A DNA stretch of 64,000 bases from an uncultured Polaribacter sp. (GTDB lineage: Bacteria; Bacteroidota; Bacteroidia; Flavobacteriales; Flavobacteriaceae). Positions within the stretch are counted from its first letter, which is position 1; each line of letters opens with the position of its first letter. Position numbers and translations under genes: made by a program. Positions 55,091 to 64,000 of this stretch are shown here, piece by piece. The notes beneath the pieces were generated by a model. That model worked only from the letters and a program-made list of their open reading frames with translations. It ran no database searches and was not told the DNA's origin. The DNA lies in NCBI RefSeq assembly GCF_947501385.1, contig NZ_CANMVP010000014.1, forward strand, positions 1 to 64,000, given 5' to 3'.

Positions 55091-56620
55091 TTAGTCTTTA
55101 ATTGGTAGTTTCAGCTTTGTAATTTGTATTTCCTCAAAAACACTTTCGTTTCCAAATTTATCAATAGCAGATATTGCAAACGCTTTTAATTCTTTCTTAG
55201 AATCCTCTATAGTAAGTGGAATTTTTTGAGAATTTATAGATCTTCCAAAAATGTTGTAACTCCATTTTGAATCGTGTTTAAAATGCACAACCCAATTTGC
55301 TATTTGATCAAGATTTTTATGATTCCAAGTTACCAATAAACTATCATTTTGTATGGAATAATTAAGGGTAGGTTTTTTAGGCTTTTTTTTATGTAACCAT
55401 GAGGATTTTGGAACTAAAGCTTGTTTTTTATAAGGACCTTCTGCAATTGCTTTGATCAATTCTGGCGAATCAATCAAAGGAGCAATACTCCAATGGACAG
55501 TTCCAGGAGATTTAGAAACCATTCCTCGGGTGATCATTATTTGATTGATTACTTCGTCGATTGCTGCTGCTCCTTTTTTTCTGCCAATGCTCATTCCAGG
55601 CCAAAGGTGTCTTTTTTTGGTGTTTTCTTGCTTCCACCAATTTAACAAAACAGGAAAACTAAGGTCTGTTCTATTAATTGCCCAGTACAATTGTGGTGTA
55701 AAATAATCTACCCATCCTTTATTTAGCCAAAGCTTTGCATCTGCATAGAGTTCGTTGTATTGATCAAAGCCAGATGTTACAGAAGAGGGATGATTAGGAC
55801 GCCAAAATCCAAAAGGACTTATTCCAAATTTTACTTGAGGTTTTACTCTTTTTATGTTTTTATAAACTCTTTTCACGAGCTGATTTACATTTTCTCTTCT
55901 CCAATCATTTCTTTTCAATTTCCCGCCAGAATTTAGATATACTTGCCAGCTTTCATCATCAGGAAAATCTTTGTTATTATTGTATGAGGGATAGGGATAA
56001 AAGTAATCATCAAAATGAATCCCATCAACATCATATCTTTTAACAATATCCATAACAACATTGTAGCTATGGTTTTGAGTGTCTTTATTACCAGGATCTA
56101 ACCACCAATAACCAGTTTCCAGTTTTACCGCCAAATTTGGTTGTTTTCTAACAACAGATGCTTTTGTAACTTCCCCTCCAGCAGTATGATGTGCTCTATA
56201 GGGATTTAGCCAAGCATGTAGTTCAAGACCTCTTTTGTGGGCTTCTAAAATCCAGAATTCTAAGGGATCGTAATATGGAGATGGTGTTTTACCTTGTGCT
56301 CCTGTTAAATAATAAGACCATGGTTCTAAGCTGCTTTTATACAGCGCGTCCGCTTGTGGTCTTACTTGTAAAATAACAGTGTTAAAATTATTATTTTTAA
56401 GAAGATTTAATAAATATATGGCTTCTTTTTTTTGTTGTTCGGTGCTAAGACCGCGTGTACTTGGCCAATTAATGTTGGCGACACTTGCAATCCATGCCGC
56501 TCTAAATTCTCTTTCTATAGTTGGTGTTTTACTTTTTTGAATTTTAGAGTGATATATCTTCTTGCTGCAATTTGTCAAAAGGATCATAAGCACGAAAATT
56601 ATAAATATTTTAATTTTCAT
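55091..56620 (-). CDS. DigH/YngK-like glycoside hydrolase (GH10-like, DUF187) lipoprotein
   Basis: 509 residues. Lipobox FVLMILLTNC (Cys18). The (beta/alpha)8 domain has the family's opening REFRAAWIASVANINWPS and NTVILQVRPQADALY, then GLELHAWLNPYR, YDVDGIHFDDYFYP (acidic residues at the barrel end) and FGISPFGFWRP. E. coli DigH of this family cuts denuded peptidoglycan strands. A C-terminal fibronectin-like part (about 395-505) follows. Next to a MurNAc salvage locus, so a peptidoglycan role fits. Confidence 0.85.
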   Translation of the reverse strand: MKIKIFIIFVLMILLTNCSKKIYHSKIQKSKTPTIEREFRAAWIASVANINWPSTRGLSTEQQKKEAIYLLNLLKNNNFNTVILQVRPQADALYKSSLEPWSYYLTGAQGKTPSPYYDPLEFWILEAHKRGLELHAWLNPYRAHHTAGGEVTKASVVRKQPNLAVKLETGYWWLDPGNKDTQNHSYNVVMDIVKRYDVDGIHFDDYFYPYPSYNNNKDFPDDESWQVYLNSGGKLKRNDWRRENVNQLVKRVYKNIKRVKPQVKFGISPFGFWRPNHPSSVTSGFDQYNELYADAKLWLNKGWVDYFTPQLYWAINRTDLSFPVLLNWWKQENTKKRHLWPGMSIGRKKGAAAIDEVINQIMITRGMVSKSPGTVHWSIAPLIDSPELIKAIAEGPYKKQALVPKSSWLHKKKPKKPTLNYSIQNDSLLVTWNHKNLDQIANWVVHFKHDSKWSYNIFGRSINSQKIPLTIEDSKKELKAFAISAIDKFGNESVFEEIQITKLKLPIKD

Positions 56621-56711
56621 AAAATTGCTATTTTACGTACCATATTCTTTGGAGTTTATATCATTAATCTAAAGAAACATTATTTAGTGTTGAATAAGAG
56701 AACCTACGTAT

Positions 56712-57479
56712 TTAAATCAACTGAACGCCAGCTTCCACATAAGCTTCCAGTAATGGATCTTGGGGGTCTAAATCTGTAATAGCAGTATCAATTTCTTTAA
56801 TACCGCAGATGTCAAAATTAAGTCTGAGATTCAATTTGTTTGATGTTGCTAAGTAAATGATGCGTTCAGAAGCCTTGATCATGGCTTTTTTTACTAATGC
56901 AACTTCGTATCCTTCTCCTGTGATTCCTTGTTCTAAACTAAAACCACTTACCCCTATAAAACAGAGATTGGCTCTAACGTTCGATAAATATTGAATTACA
57001 TCAATTCCTGTTGTTACCATTGAGTTTCTATGAATTTTTCCTCCAATAAAAATGGTGTCAACAAATTGATGTTCTACCAATTGCATGGCGATAGGTAAGC
57101 TATACGTGTAAACAGTTGCCTTTAGTTTTTTGGGTAGCAGTTTGGCGAGCATTAAATTTGTGGTTCCTCCACTGATAATAATTGCCATTCCGTCTTCAAT
57201 TAGTGTAATTGCTTTTTTAGCAATCAAAACCTTTTCCTCTCTTTTGTAAATGACATCTTCGTTGTAATGATAAAGTTTTTGAATTGTAGACATAGCACCA
57301 CCATGAACTTTAGTTAGTAGCCCTTTTTTGTCTAACTCTTTAATATCTCTTCTTATCGTATCTTCAGAAACATTTAACTTTTCAGACAAAAAATTGGAAC
57401 TAACCTTTCTACTGATACTTACTTCGTCTACTATTTTTTGCTGCCTCTCCTTTTTCTTCATGAAAATCGATTTCTTCAA
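56712..57479 (-). CDS. DeoR/GlpR-family transcriptional regulator
   Basis: 255 residues. N-terminal winged helix (about 9-62; VSSNFLSEKLNVSEDTIRRD, then LTKVHGGA) and C-terminal sugar-phosphate sensor (DeoRC; IIISGGTTNLMLAKLLP, FIGVSGFSLEQGITG). Family members usually repress sugar operons and respond to phosphosugars. It diverges from the symporter-murQ operon across 800 bp, so MurNAc-6-P or GlcNAc-6-P is the likely effector by context. Start at 57479; MKKKERQQ at about 57461 is an alternative. Confidence 0.9.
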   Translation of the reverse strand: MKKSIFMKKKERQQKIVDEVSISRKVSSNFLSEKLNVSEDTIRRDIKELDKKGLLTKVHGGAMSTIQKLYHYNEDVIYKREEKVLIAKKAITLIEDGMAIIISGGTTNLMLAKLLPKKLKATVYTYSLPIAMQLVEHQFVDTIFIGGKIHRNSMVTTGIDVIQYLSNVRANLCFIGVSGFSLEQGITGEGYEVALVKKAMIKASERIIYLATSNKLNLRLNFDICGIKEIDTAITDLDPQDPLLEAYVEAGVQLI

Positions 57480-58277
57480 AATTAAGATTTTATTGAGTAA
57501 TAATACAAATGTTTTTTTAATAGTAAAAAATTTATTTCGTTTTTTTACAATAATTTTATATTTAAGTTTTTGAATATTAGTGTATTAACATTTTTAATTC
57601 AATTTTAAAAAAGTTTTGAATCAATTCATTAAAGTTCATAGCGGAACCATTTCTGCCATTTAACGCGCAATTTTAAGTTGTATTTTAAGATGTTTTGCCA
57701 AAATAAAAGTAGATTCTTATTTAATACCTCGTTCCCTGGAAACAAGGTTAATCATTTGATAATGTATAGCTGTTTTTTTGATGTTGATTCATATTTTATG
57801 CGTTATTAATTTAATTTTATTGCTTTAAATGCATTTTTTTTATATAAAACATGCAAAATAATGCAAAATATTTGCATGTTTGTAATTGTTTTTATATTTT
57901 TATCCTGACTAATTTAAATTTTATTTTTATGAATAAAGCTTTCAATCAATAAGAACAATAATAGCTCAACAAGAAGATGAGGTTTTTTAAAGAAATATGG
58001 AGATGAAAATTAATGAATAATAATAATAATAAGAATTCCCCCAATGAAGTCATTTTGAACCTTTATTATAATTATTTGTTTGGTTTAATTTGAATTAGTG
58101 AAAGAGGTGGGAGGAATCAAAAGACGACTCTCATCTTTTTTTTAAACATGTTTTTGAACCTGAATCATATATAATTTTTTATTGTAAATATAAAAAGCGA
58201 TTGTATATCACTATTTATAAAATAATTTTATCAAGAAAAATTACACCATCAGTCTTCATATATAAATTGATATGTAA
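57480..58277. other. Divergent regulatory gap between deoR and the salvage operon
   Basis: About 800 bp, very AT-rich, no supported gene. It contains a direct/inverted repeat cluster at 57851-57877 and a possible promoter (TTTG at 57871-57874, 18 bp, TATATTTT at 57893-57900), a TAA-rich microsatellite near 58018-58030, and AAGATGAG (about 57976) whose complement CTCATCTT lies about 58131. The long leader of the operon may be structured. Confidence 0.5.
57851..57877. promoter_or_regulatory. Candidate operator ATGCAAAATA x2 then TTTGCAT
   Basis: ATGCAAAATAATGCAAAATA followed at once by TTTGCAT: two direct 10-mers, the second forming a near-perfect palindrome with TTTGCAT. It overlaps a possible promoter. 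DeoR-type proteins bind such repeats in other bacteria, so it is a candidate site for the neighbouring regulator. Confidence 0.5.
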
Positions 58278-59732
58278 ATGAGCGCAACCCTAATTTTAAT
58301 AATCATAGCCTCTTATTTTGGTGTGCTTATGTTAATATCACATTTTGTATCAAAAAATGCAAGTGATGACTCCTTTTACACGGGAGACAGAAAATCCCCT
58401 TGGCAAGTAGTTGCTTTTGGGATGATTGGTGCAGTAATCTCTGGAGTAACATTTGTCTCTATTCCAGGAATGGTAGGGAATAATTATTTTTATTATTTAC
58501 AATTTGTTTTTGGAAATGTTGTTGGATATGTTTTTATAACCTATGTTTTAATTCCTATTTATTACGATTTAAAACTAGTTTCTATTTACGGTTATTTAGA
58601 AACCAGATTCGGTATAAAAACATACAAAACAGGGTCGCTCTTTTTCTTGATGTCGCAATCGTTTGGCGCTGCTTTAAGACTATTGCTTGCTGCAAAAATC
58701 TTACAATACGCAGTGTTTAATGCACTCAATATTCCTTTTTATTTGACTGTAATTATCATATTAATTTTAATATGGATGTACACAAATAAATCAGGAATTA
58801 AAACAATTGTTTGGACAGACACACTACAGACATTTTTTTTGTTGTTGGCAGCAATTGTTTCTATATACGCAATAAAAAGTTCTTTGAATTTGAGTTTTTC
58901 TGAAACCATCACCTCCATAACAAATCATAAATATTTTAAGGTTTTTGATTGGGATGTGAATGCTGGAAGTAATTTTTTCAAACAGTTTATCTCTGGAATT
59001 TTAATTGCGGTTGCAATGGTAGGTTTAGATCAAAATATGATGCAGAAAACGCTAACCTGTAAAAGTAAAAAAGAAGCACAGCGAAACATTTTGTCATTTA
59101 GTTTGATCTTGGCGCTAGCTCAATTTCTATTTCTAGGCTTAGGAGTAATGCTTTATTTATATGCTGAAAAATTTGGAATTCAATTAGAAATAGAAAATGG
59201 AATGTTTATCAACACAGATAATTTATTTCCCATGCTTTCTTTAGGGCACTTTGGCACAATAGCAGGTATTAGTTTTATTTTGGGAATAACGGCAGCGTCT
59301 TTTTCAAGTGTAGATTCATCTTTAACAGCCTTAACCACATCATTTACTTACGATTTTTTAAATGTGAAAAATAAAAAATCGAAAGAAAAAAAGCAACTTA
59401 AGAATTATGTTTTGTTAGGGTTTTCGGTACTAATTTTTGTGATCATAATGCTATTCTCAGAAAGTAAAGGAGATGTTATTTCAACAATTTTTAAAGTTGC
59501 AGGATACACATATGGGCCATTATTGGGACTCTATTTGTTTGGAATTTTTACCAAAATAAAAATTAGAGACGCTGCTGTTCCATTTATTTGTGTATTCATG
59601 CCTTTACTAACCTATTATTTAAATTATGTAATGATAGAGAAGTTTTCTTTTGATTTAGGTTTTATGAATATCCTATTAAATGCCGGTCTCACAATTTTAA
59701 GTTTAATGTTTATAAGAAAAAGAAATGAGTAA
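58278..59732 (+). CDS. Sodium:solute symporter (probable amino-sugar importer)
   Basis: 484 residues, about thirteen membrane helices, SSS family (FYTGDRKSPWQVVAFGMIGA near the start, AASFSSVDSSLTALTTSF in helix 8). It overlaps murQ by 8 bp (ATGAGTAA), so the two are translationally coupled; this points to MurNAc or a GlcNAc-MurNAc fragment as the cargo. SSS transport leaves the sugar unphosphorylated, unlike the PTS carriers that feed MurQ in E. coli. Confidence 0.9.
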   Translation: MSATLILIIIASYFGVLMLISHFVSKNASDDSFYTGDRKSPWQVVAFGMIGAVISGVTFVSIPGMVGNNYFYYLQFVFGNVVGYVFITYVLIPIYYDLKLVSIYGYLETRFGIKTYKTGSLFFLMSQSFGAALRLLLAAKILQYAVFNALNIPFYLTVIIILILIWMYTNKSGIKTIVWTDTLQTFFLLLAAIVSIYAIKSSLNLSFSETITSITNHKYFKVFDWDVNAGSNFFKQFISGILIAVAMVGLDQNMMQKTLTCKSKKEAQRNILSFSLILALAQFLFLGLGVMLYLYAEKFGIQLEIENGMFINTDNLFPMLSLGHFGTIAGISFILGITAASFSSVDSSLTALTTSFTYDFLNVKNKKSKEKKQLKNYVLLGFSVLIFVIIMLFSESKGDVISTIFKVAGYTYGPLLGLYLFGIFTKIKIRDAAVPFICVFMPLLTYYLNYVMIEKFSFDLGFMNILLNAGLTILSLMFIRKRNE

Positions 59733-60546
59733 TAATTTAACAACAGAGCAAGCGTCTGAATATAATAACTTAGAAAAGATGAGCACATTTGAGCTACTCT
59801 CGAATATGAATGCAGAAGACAAAACGGTTCCTTTTATTGTGGAAAAAGCAATACCAAAAATAGAAAAATTTACAAATGTTATTTACGATAAAATGAGCAA
59901 AGGAGGTCGTCTATTTTATATTGGAGCAGGAACAAGTGGTCGGTTAGGTATTTTGGATGCTTCCGAGTGCCCACCAACCTACGGTGTTTCTGATAATTTA
60001 ATTATTGGTATCATAGCCGGGGGAGATACTGCTCTTAGAAAAGCCATTGAAAACGCAGAAGATGATACAGACCTAGCTTGGAAAAATTTACAGGAGCATC
60101 ATATTTCAAAAAAGGATGTTTTGATTGGTATTGCAGCTTCAGGAACTACTCCTTATGTATTGGGTGGCTTGCAAAAAGCCAAACAACACCATATTATTAC
60201 GGGTTGCATTACCTGTAACAAGAACTCACCATTGTCTTTAGAAGCAGACCATCCTATAGAATTAATTGTTGGGCCAGAATTTGTAACGGGAAGTACTAGA
60301 ATGAAAGCAGGAACCGCACAAAAGTTAGCTTTAAATATGATTTCTACAACAGTTATGATAAAATTAGGGAGAGTAAAAGGGAATAAAATGGTTGATATGC
60401 AGCTTTCAAACAAGAAACTAATAAAAAGAGGTGTTAGAATGATAATGGATGAATTGAATATTGAGGAAGAATTAGCCATTAAATTATTGCAAAAACATAA
60501 AAGTGTCAGAAAAATATTAAAAGAGCATAAAGACGATGCTAAATAA
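59725..60546 (+). CDS. murQ: N-acetylmuramic acid 6-phosphate etherase
   Basis: 273 residues, one SIS domain with the MurQ block GAGTSGRLGILDASECPPTYG broken only by expected variation, plus IIAGGDTALRKAIENAEDD, and the C-terminal STRMKAGTAQKLALNM motif. It splits MurNAc-6-P into GlcNAc-6-P and lactate in the cytoplasm. It needs a kinase upstream in the pathway, and none is in the window. Start overlaps the symporter stop. Confidence 0.95.
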   Translation: MSNNLTTEQASEYNNLEKMSTFELLSNMNAEDKTVPFIVEKAIPKIEKFTNVIYDKMSKGGRLFYIGAGTSGRLGILDASECPPTYGVSDNLIIGIIAGGDTALRKAIENAEDDTDLAWKNLQEHHISKKDVLIGIAASGTTPYVLGGLQKAKQHHIITGCITCNKNSPLSLEADHPIELIVGPEFVTGSTRMKAGTAQKLALNMISTTVMIKLGRVKGNKMVDMQLSNKKLIKRGVRMIMDELNIEEELAIKLLQKHKSVRKILKEHKDDAK

Positions 60547-60581
60547 TATTTATAATTCGTAAACAAATGAAGACATAGTAA

Positions 60582-61688
60582 ATGAAGATAAAAGCAAGAA
60601 TAAAGGCATTAGATGTTTTAAGGGGCATAACGATAGCTGCAATGATTTTGGTAAACACACCAGGCAACTGGGCTTATGTTTATTGGCCTCTTTTGCATGC
60701 GAAATGGCATGGTTTTACACCAACGGATGCAATCTTTCCTTTTTTCTTATTTATTGTAGGAGTTTCTATTCATTTTGCTTTGAAAGATTTTAAGCCAAAA
60801 GAACATACAAAAGCGTTTAAAAAAATAAGTAAAAGAGTAGTTATCATTTTTGCGATAGGATTATTTTTAAATCTATTTCCAAAATTTAATTTTGAAACCG
60901 TTCGATTTTTTGGAGTATTACAGCGGATTGCAATTGCTTACGGAATAGGTGCTTTTCTATATTTATTTTTCAATAAAAAAAGTCTTACATATATCGCTGT
61001 AGGTATTTTAATCGGCTATTGGGGCGTATTGTATTTTCTTATTCCAGAAAATCCATTTGAACCGCAAACGAATTTGGTTGGTAAGATAGACCTGTTTTTA
61101 TTTGGTTCAAATCATCTATGGAAAGGACTTGGTTTTCCTTTTGATCCTGAAGGACTATTGTCTACGTTACCATCGATAACCACCGTTATTATTGGTAGCT
61201 TAACAGGTAAATTGTTAAGTAAACCGATTACGAATCCCCATAAAATAAAAATTCTTTTAATTTACGGAATTGGTCTTATAGCATTAGGCTACGTTTGGAG
61301 TTTTGTGTTTCCAATAAATAAATCTCTTTGGACAAGTTCTTTTGTATGCGTATCTGCAGGTTTGGCAATGCTAACACTAGCACTATTCATATGGATTATA
61401 GATGTGAAAAAACAGCATACATGGTCTCAACCCTTCATACATTTTGGCACAAACTCATTGTTCATTTTTGTTTTTTCTGGTTTATATGTAAAAACAATGA
61501 TGTATCTAGTAAAGATGACTAATGAGCAAGGTGAAACTGTTAATGGCTTAAAATACATGTATCAAAATATATTTGTTCCAATTGCTGGAAAGATGAACGG
61601 TTCTTTGCTATTTGCAATTACTCATATCATCTTTTTCTGGGCTTTAGTGTATGTGCTGTATAAAAATAAAATATTTATAAAAATTTAA
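60582..61688 (+). CDS. NagX/HGSNAT-like membrane acyltransferase (DUF5009)
   Basis: 368 residues, about ten membrane helices. N-terminal DVLRGITIAAMILVNTPGNW and HGFTPTDAIFPFFLFIVGVS carry the conserved Asp/His features of the COG4299/DUF5009 family, related to heparan-alpha-glucosaminide N-acetyltransferase, which acetylates glucosamine across a membrane. In bacterial amino-sugar loci it is called NagX, with unproven function. Lies 35 bp after murQ and 10 bp before the GH3 gene, so it is part of the operon. Confidence 0.85.
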   Translation: MKIKARIKALDVLRGITIAAMILVNTPGNWAYVYWPLLHAKWHGFTPTDAIFPFFLFIVGVSIHFALKDFKPKEHTKAFKKISKRVVIIFAIGLFLNLFPKFNFETVRFFGVLQRIAIAYGIGAFLYLFFNKKSLTYIAVGILIGYWGVLYFLIPENPFEPQTNLVGKIDLFLFGSNHLWKGLGFPFDPEGLLSTLPSITTVIIGSLTGKLLSKPITNPHKIKILLIYGIGLIALGYVWSFVFPINKSLWTSSFVCVSAGLAMLTLALFIWIIDVKKQHTWSQPFIHFGTNSLFIFVFSGLYVKTMMYLVKMTNEQGETVNGLKYMYQNIFVPIAGKMNGSLLFAITHIIFFWALVYVLYKNKIFIKI

Positions 61689-61698
61689 TTTAGATCAG

Positions 61699-63396
61699 AT
61701 GAAAAAAAATATTTCTATAATTTTAATTTTAGTGCTAGTTATTTTGAGTTGTGATAAAAAGGAAAATCCTAAGAAATTTTCGAAAAATACAAATCAAACA
61801 AAATGGGTTGATAGTATTTATAATAAAATGACATTAAAAGAAAAAGTTGGACAACTATTTATGGTTGCGGCCTATTCAAACAAAGAAAAAAGTCATGCAG
61901 ATTCAATTCAGCAACTTATAAAAGATACTAGTGTTGGTGGACTTATTTTTTTTCAAGGAGCACCCGTAAAACAAGCTGAGCTTACAAATCTATTTCAAAC
62001 TACTTCTAAAGTGCCATTGCTAATTGGTATGGATGCTGAATGGGGCTTGAATATGCGTTTAGATAGCACCACAAGATACCCATACAATATGACGCTTGGT
62101 GCTGTAGAAAATAGTAACTTAATAAAAAGAATTGGTGAGCAAATTGGTAGAGACTGTAAGCGCCTCGGAGTTCATATTAATTTTGCACCTGTAGTAGATA
62201 TCAATACAAATTCTAAGAATCCTGTTATTGGAGTGCGTTCATTTGCTGAAGACAAGATGAATGTTACCAATAAAGCGCTTGCTTTTACAGAAGGATTGCA
62301 AAGTCAAGGAGTATTAGCATGCGCAAAACACTTTCCAGGGCATGGAGATACCGATAAAGATTCTCATAAAATACTTCCAACGGTTTCACTTTCAAAAGAA
62401 AGAATTGATACTGTTGAGTTGTATCCGTATAAAAAATTATTTCAAAAAAAGATTGCGGGCGTTATGGTTGCGCATTTAAACGTACCAAGCTTAGAAAGTA
62501 AAGAAGGGCTTCCGTCTTCATTATCGTACCAAATTGTTTCAAATATTTTAAAGAATACATTGGAATTTAAAGGGCTCATTTTTACGGATGCATTAAGAAT
62601 GAAAGGTGTTTCAAATTATAAGGAATCAGGAGCATTAGACTTGGCAGCATTTAAGGCAGGCAATGATGTGTTGTTAATGGTAGAGGATGTTTCTAAAGGA
62701 ATTTCAAAAATTATGGAAGCTTATACTAAGAAGGAAATAACAGAAGAAAGATTAGCACATTCTGTAAAGAAGATACTTGCTGCTAAATTTAATGTTCATT
62801 TAAATCAATATAAACCTGTTGTAACATCAAAATTGGTTAGCGATTTAAATGATAAAAATACAATTGCTTTAAATGAAGAAGTATTTACAAATGCAGTTAC
62901 CATCATAAAAAATAAGAATCAGATGCTTCCAGTTAAAAAAGATCAGCAAGTAAAAACGGCATTTATAAAGTTAGGTGATGGAAGTTCAGATACTTTTTTA
63001 AAGGAATTAAAATCACACATAGATATTGATGAGCTTTCCGGGTTTACACAGAAAGAACTACTCAGAAAACTGAAAGCGTACGGCAAGGTTATTATCGGTT
63101 ATCATCGTTCAAATGTCAGAAAAACTTCAAAAATATCTACTGAAGATAAGGTAATGATAGAAAACCTAGCAAAAGAAAATAGGGTCATCTTAGACGTATT
63201 CGCAAGTCAGTATTGTTTAGAAGAGGTATCATTTAAAAACATTGAAGCTTCCGTTATTTCTTATGAAAATACTGAAATAGCACAAAGAATTTCTGCTCAA
63301 ATAATTTTAGGGATTCAAAAAGCAAAGGGGAGATTGCCAGCATCTATAAACGAAGAGTTTATGGCAGGCTACGGAATAAAACATGAAAATAACTAA
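61699..63396 (+). CDS. nagZ: NagZ-like glycoside hydrolase family 3 lipoprotein
   Basis: 565 residues. Lipobox LILVLVILSC (Cys18), so exported and membrane-anchored. The GH3 barrel has GMDAEWGLNMRLD, CAKHFPGHGDTDKDSHKILP (the NagZ-type loop with catalytic His-Asp dyad) and FTDALRMKGVS (nucleophile Asp). It releases beta-linked GlcNAc from muropeptides or chitin pieces. The last ~200 residues form the alpha/beta C-terminal part; the beta-lactamase-like domain fused in many Bacteroidota homologues is missing. Confidence 0.92.
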   Translation: MKKNISIILILVLVILSCDKKENPKKFSKNTNQTKWVDSIYNKMTLKEKVGQLFMVAAYSNKEKSHADSIQQLIKDTSVGGLIFFQGAPVKQAELTNLFQTTSKVPLLIGMDAEWGLNMRLDSTTRYPYNMTLGAVENSNLIKRIGEQIGRDCKRLGVHINFAPVVDINTNSKNPVIGVRSFAEDKMNVTNKALAFTEGLQSQGVLACAKHFPGHGDTDKDSHKILPTVSLSKERIDTVELYPYKKLFQKKIAGVMVAHLNVPSLESKEGLPSSLSYQIVSNILKNTLEFKGLIFTDALRMKGVSNYKESGALDLAAFKAGNDVLLMVEDVSKGISKIMEAYTKKEITEERLAHSVKKILAAKFNVHLNQYKPVVTSKLVSDLNDKNTIALNEEVFTNAVTIIKNKNQMLPVKKDQQVKTAFIKLGDGSSDTFLKELKSHIDIDELSGFTQKELLRKLKAYGKVIIGYHRSNVRKTSKISTEDKVMIENLAKENRVILDVFASQYCLEEVSFKNIEASVISYENTEIAQRISAQIILGIQKAKGRLPASINEEFMAGYGIKHENN

Positions 63397-63469
63397 GTTC
63401 AGAAAAGAAATAATAACAATTAAAAATAATAATGAAATGCCTTTATAAAATAATTAAAAACCAGTAATC

Positions 63470-64000
63470 ATGAAAAATAATATACACTACACACTTTTTT
63501 TTCTAGTTTCAGTTTTTTGTAGTACGATTGTGTTTTCACAAGAAATAAAGACCAAAGGAATTCACGAATTACAGAAAGAAGAATTCGGAAAGAAGACAAA
63601 GATTCAACACAAACTTGACAATAATAAATCTATAATTATTCCGTTGCAAAAAAGAGAAGCACAAACACTATCTAAAAAAGTATTTGGCTTTTTACCCTAT
63701 TGGGAGCAAAACGACAATGCACATAATAATTTGCAATATGATTTATTAACACATATAGCTTGTTTTGATTTTAGGGTGAAAATAGATGCTTCTATTTTAA
63801 TACCACCGAATTGGCCATGGACAACGGAAATTAATGCAGCGCATAATGCAGGGACAAAAGTTATAATGACAGTCGTGAACTTTGGTGAGCCCTTAGGAGC
63901 CCCAGAACCTGATGAAGTAGCTTGGGAGCTATTTACAAATACAGCGAAGCAAGATATTTTTTTTTCTAATGTGAAAAATATCATTCAAATCTATAATTTA
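63470..64000 (+). CDS. Glycoside hydrolase family 18-like protein (cut by window end)
   Basis: The first 177 codons are visible from ATG 63470; the frame is open to the window edge. Signal peptide YTLFFLVSVFCSTIVFSQ, then a linker and the start of a GH18 barrel: KKVFGFLPYWEQ, LLTHIACFDFRVK and GTKVIMTVVNFG fit strands beta1-beta3. The catalytic D-x-x-D-x-D-x-E lies beyond the edge. GH18 enzymes cut beta-1,4 GlcNAc bonds in chitin or peptidoglycan. 73 bp after the NagZ gene, probably the same operon. Confidence 0.8.
   Translation, partial: MKNNIHYTLFFLVSVFCSTIVFSQEIKTKGIHELQKEEFGKKTKIQHKLDNNKSIIIPLQKREAQTLSKKVFGFLPYWEQNDNAHNNLQYDLLTHIACFDFRVKIDASILIPPNWPWTTEINAAHNAGTKVIMTVVNFGEPLGAPEPDEVAWELFTNTAKQDIFFSNVKNIIQIYNL

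Noticed and set aside
57902-57955. Leader peptide MNKAFNQ before the symporter
   Set aside because: Seven codons with no ribosome-binding or attenuation features and 300 bp from the next gene.

Overview
The window is chromosomal DNA of a marine-type member of the Flavobacteriaceae (Bacteroidota). I infer this from the low GC content, the paired SusC/SusD proteins, the FecR/ECF-sigma pair, TAnnTTTG-type promoter boxes, an HU-HIG protein, and many short palindromic repeats of a kind common in that family. Polaribacter or Tenacibaculum-like is a guess, because no rRNA gene is present.

Layout. (1) 1-3.6 kb is an accessory, gene-poor stretch: a transposase remnant, an unrecognised membrane-anchored protein, an HU-HIG DNA-binding protein, and many palindromic repeats. 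(2) 3.6-14.6 kb is a SusC/SusD uptake locus read leftwards (SusC, SusD, FG-GAP protein, DsbD-N-like protein, TlpA thioredoxin). It is preceded by FecR and a divergent ECF sigma factor. A tandem array of five ~141-176 bp units lies between FecR and SusC. (3) 14.7-18.0 kb holds a four-helix-bundle protein, a NYN/LOTUS RNase-like protein and the YifB ATPase. (4) 18.1-38.8 kb is a complete nitrate assimilation supercluster, all on the minus strand. It encodes an outer-membrane channel, a nitrate ABC importer, an FNR-like regulator with four iron-sulfur-type cysteines, a rubredoxin-tailed redox protein, a nitrate reductase fused to its own flavoprotein and BFD domains, a NarK-type transporter, a NarL-like response regulator, a NarX-like kinase with a nitrate P-box, a DUF4202 protein, NirD and NirB. 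A 14-bp palindrome, A(A/C)GTA-N4-TAC(T/G)T, lies at or one helical turn from a TAnnTTTG-like box in front of nrtA, narK, the response regulator and nirB. It is the strongest unexplained regulatory signal in the window. (5) 39-53 kb is housekeeping: ppc, then a tightly packed minus-strand run (pabB, serine hydrolase, small protein, alpha/beta hydrolase, tilS, TlpA, dsbD), a PagL-like outer-membrane protein and lpd. (6) 53.4-55.1 kb carries a haem-binding protein and a glycosyltransferase. (7) 55-64 kb is a peptidoglycan amino-sugar salvage locus: a DigH-like hydrolase and a DeoR regulator on the minus strand, and a sodium symporter, MurQ, NagX-like protein, NagZ-like GH3 and a GH18 protein cut by the window end on the plus strand.

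How the genes fit together. Nitrate would cross the outer membrane through the alginate-export-type porin and the inner membrane through NrtABCD or NarK. The NasC fusion would reduce it to nitrite and NirBD would reduce nitrite to ammonium, under control of an FNR-like sensor and a NarXL-like pair. In the salvage locus, NagZ, GH18 and DigH would release amino sugars, the symporter would import them and MurQ would remove lactate; a MurNAc kinase is not present in the window.

The window also holds several repeat families whose copies differ in sequence but keep base pairing. One repeat lies in frame inside pabB, and another interrupts a dead MNT/HepT toxin-antitoxin pair. I ran no searches; all family names come from motifs seen in the translations.
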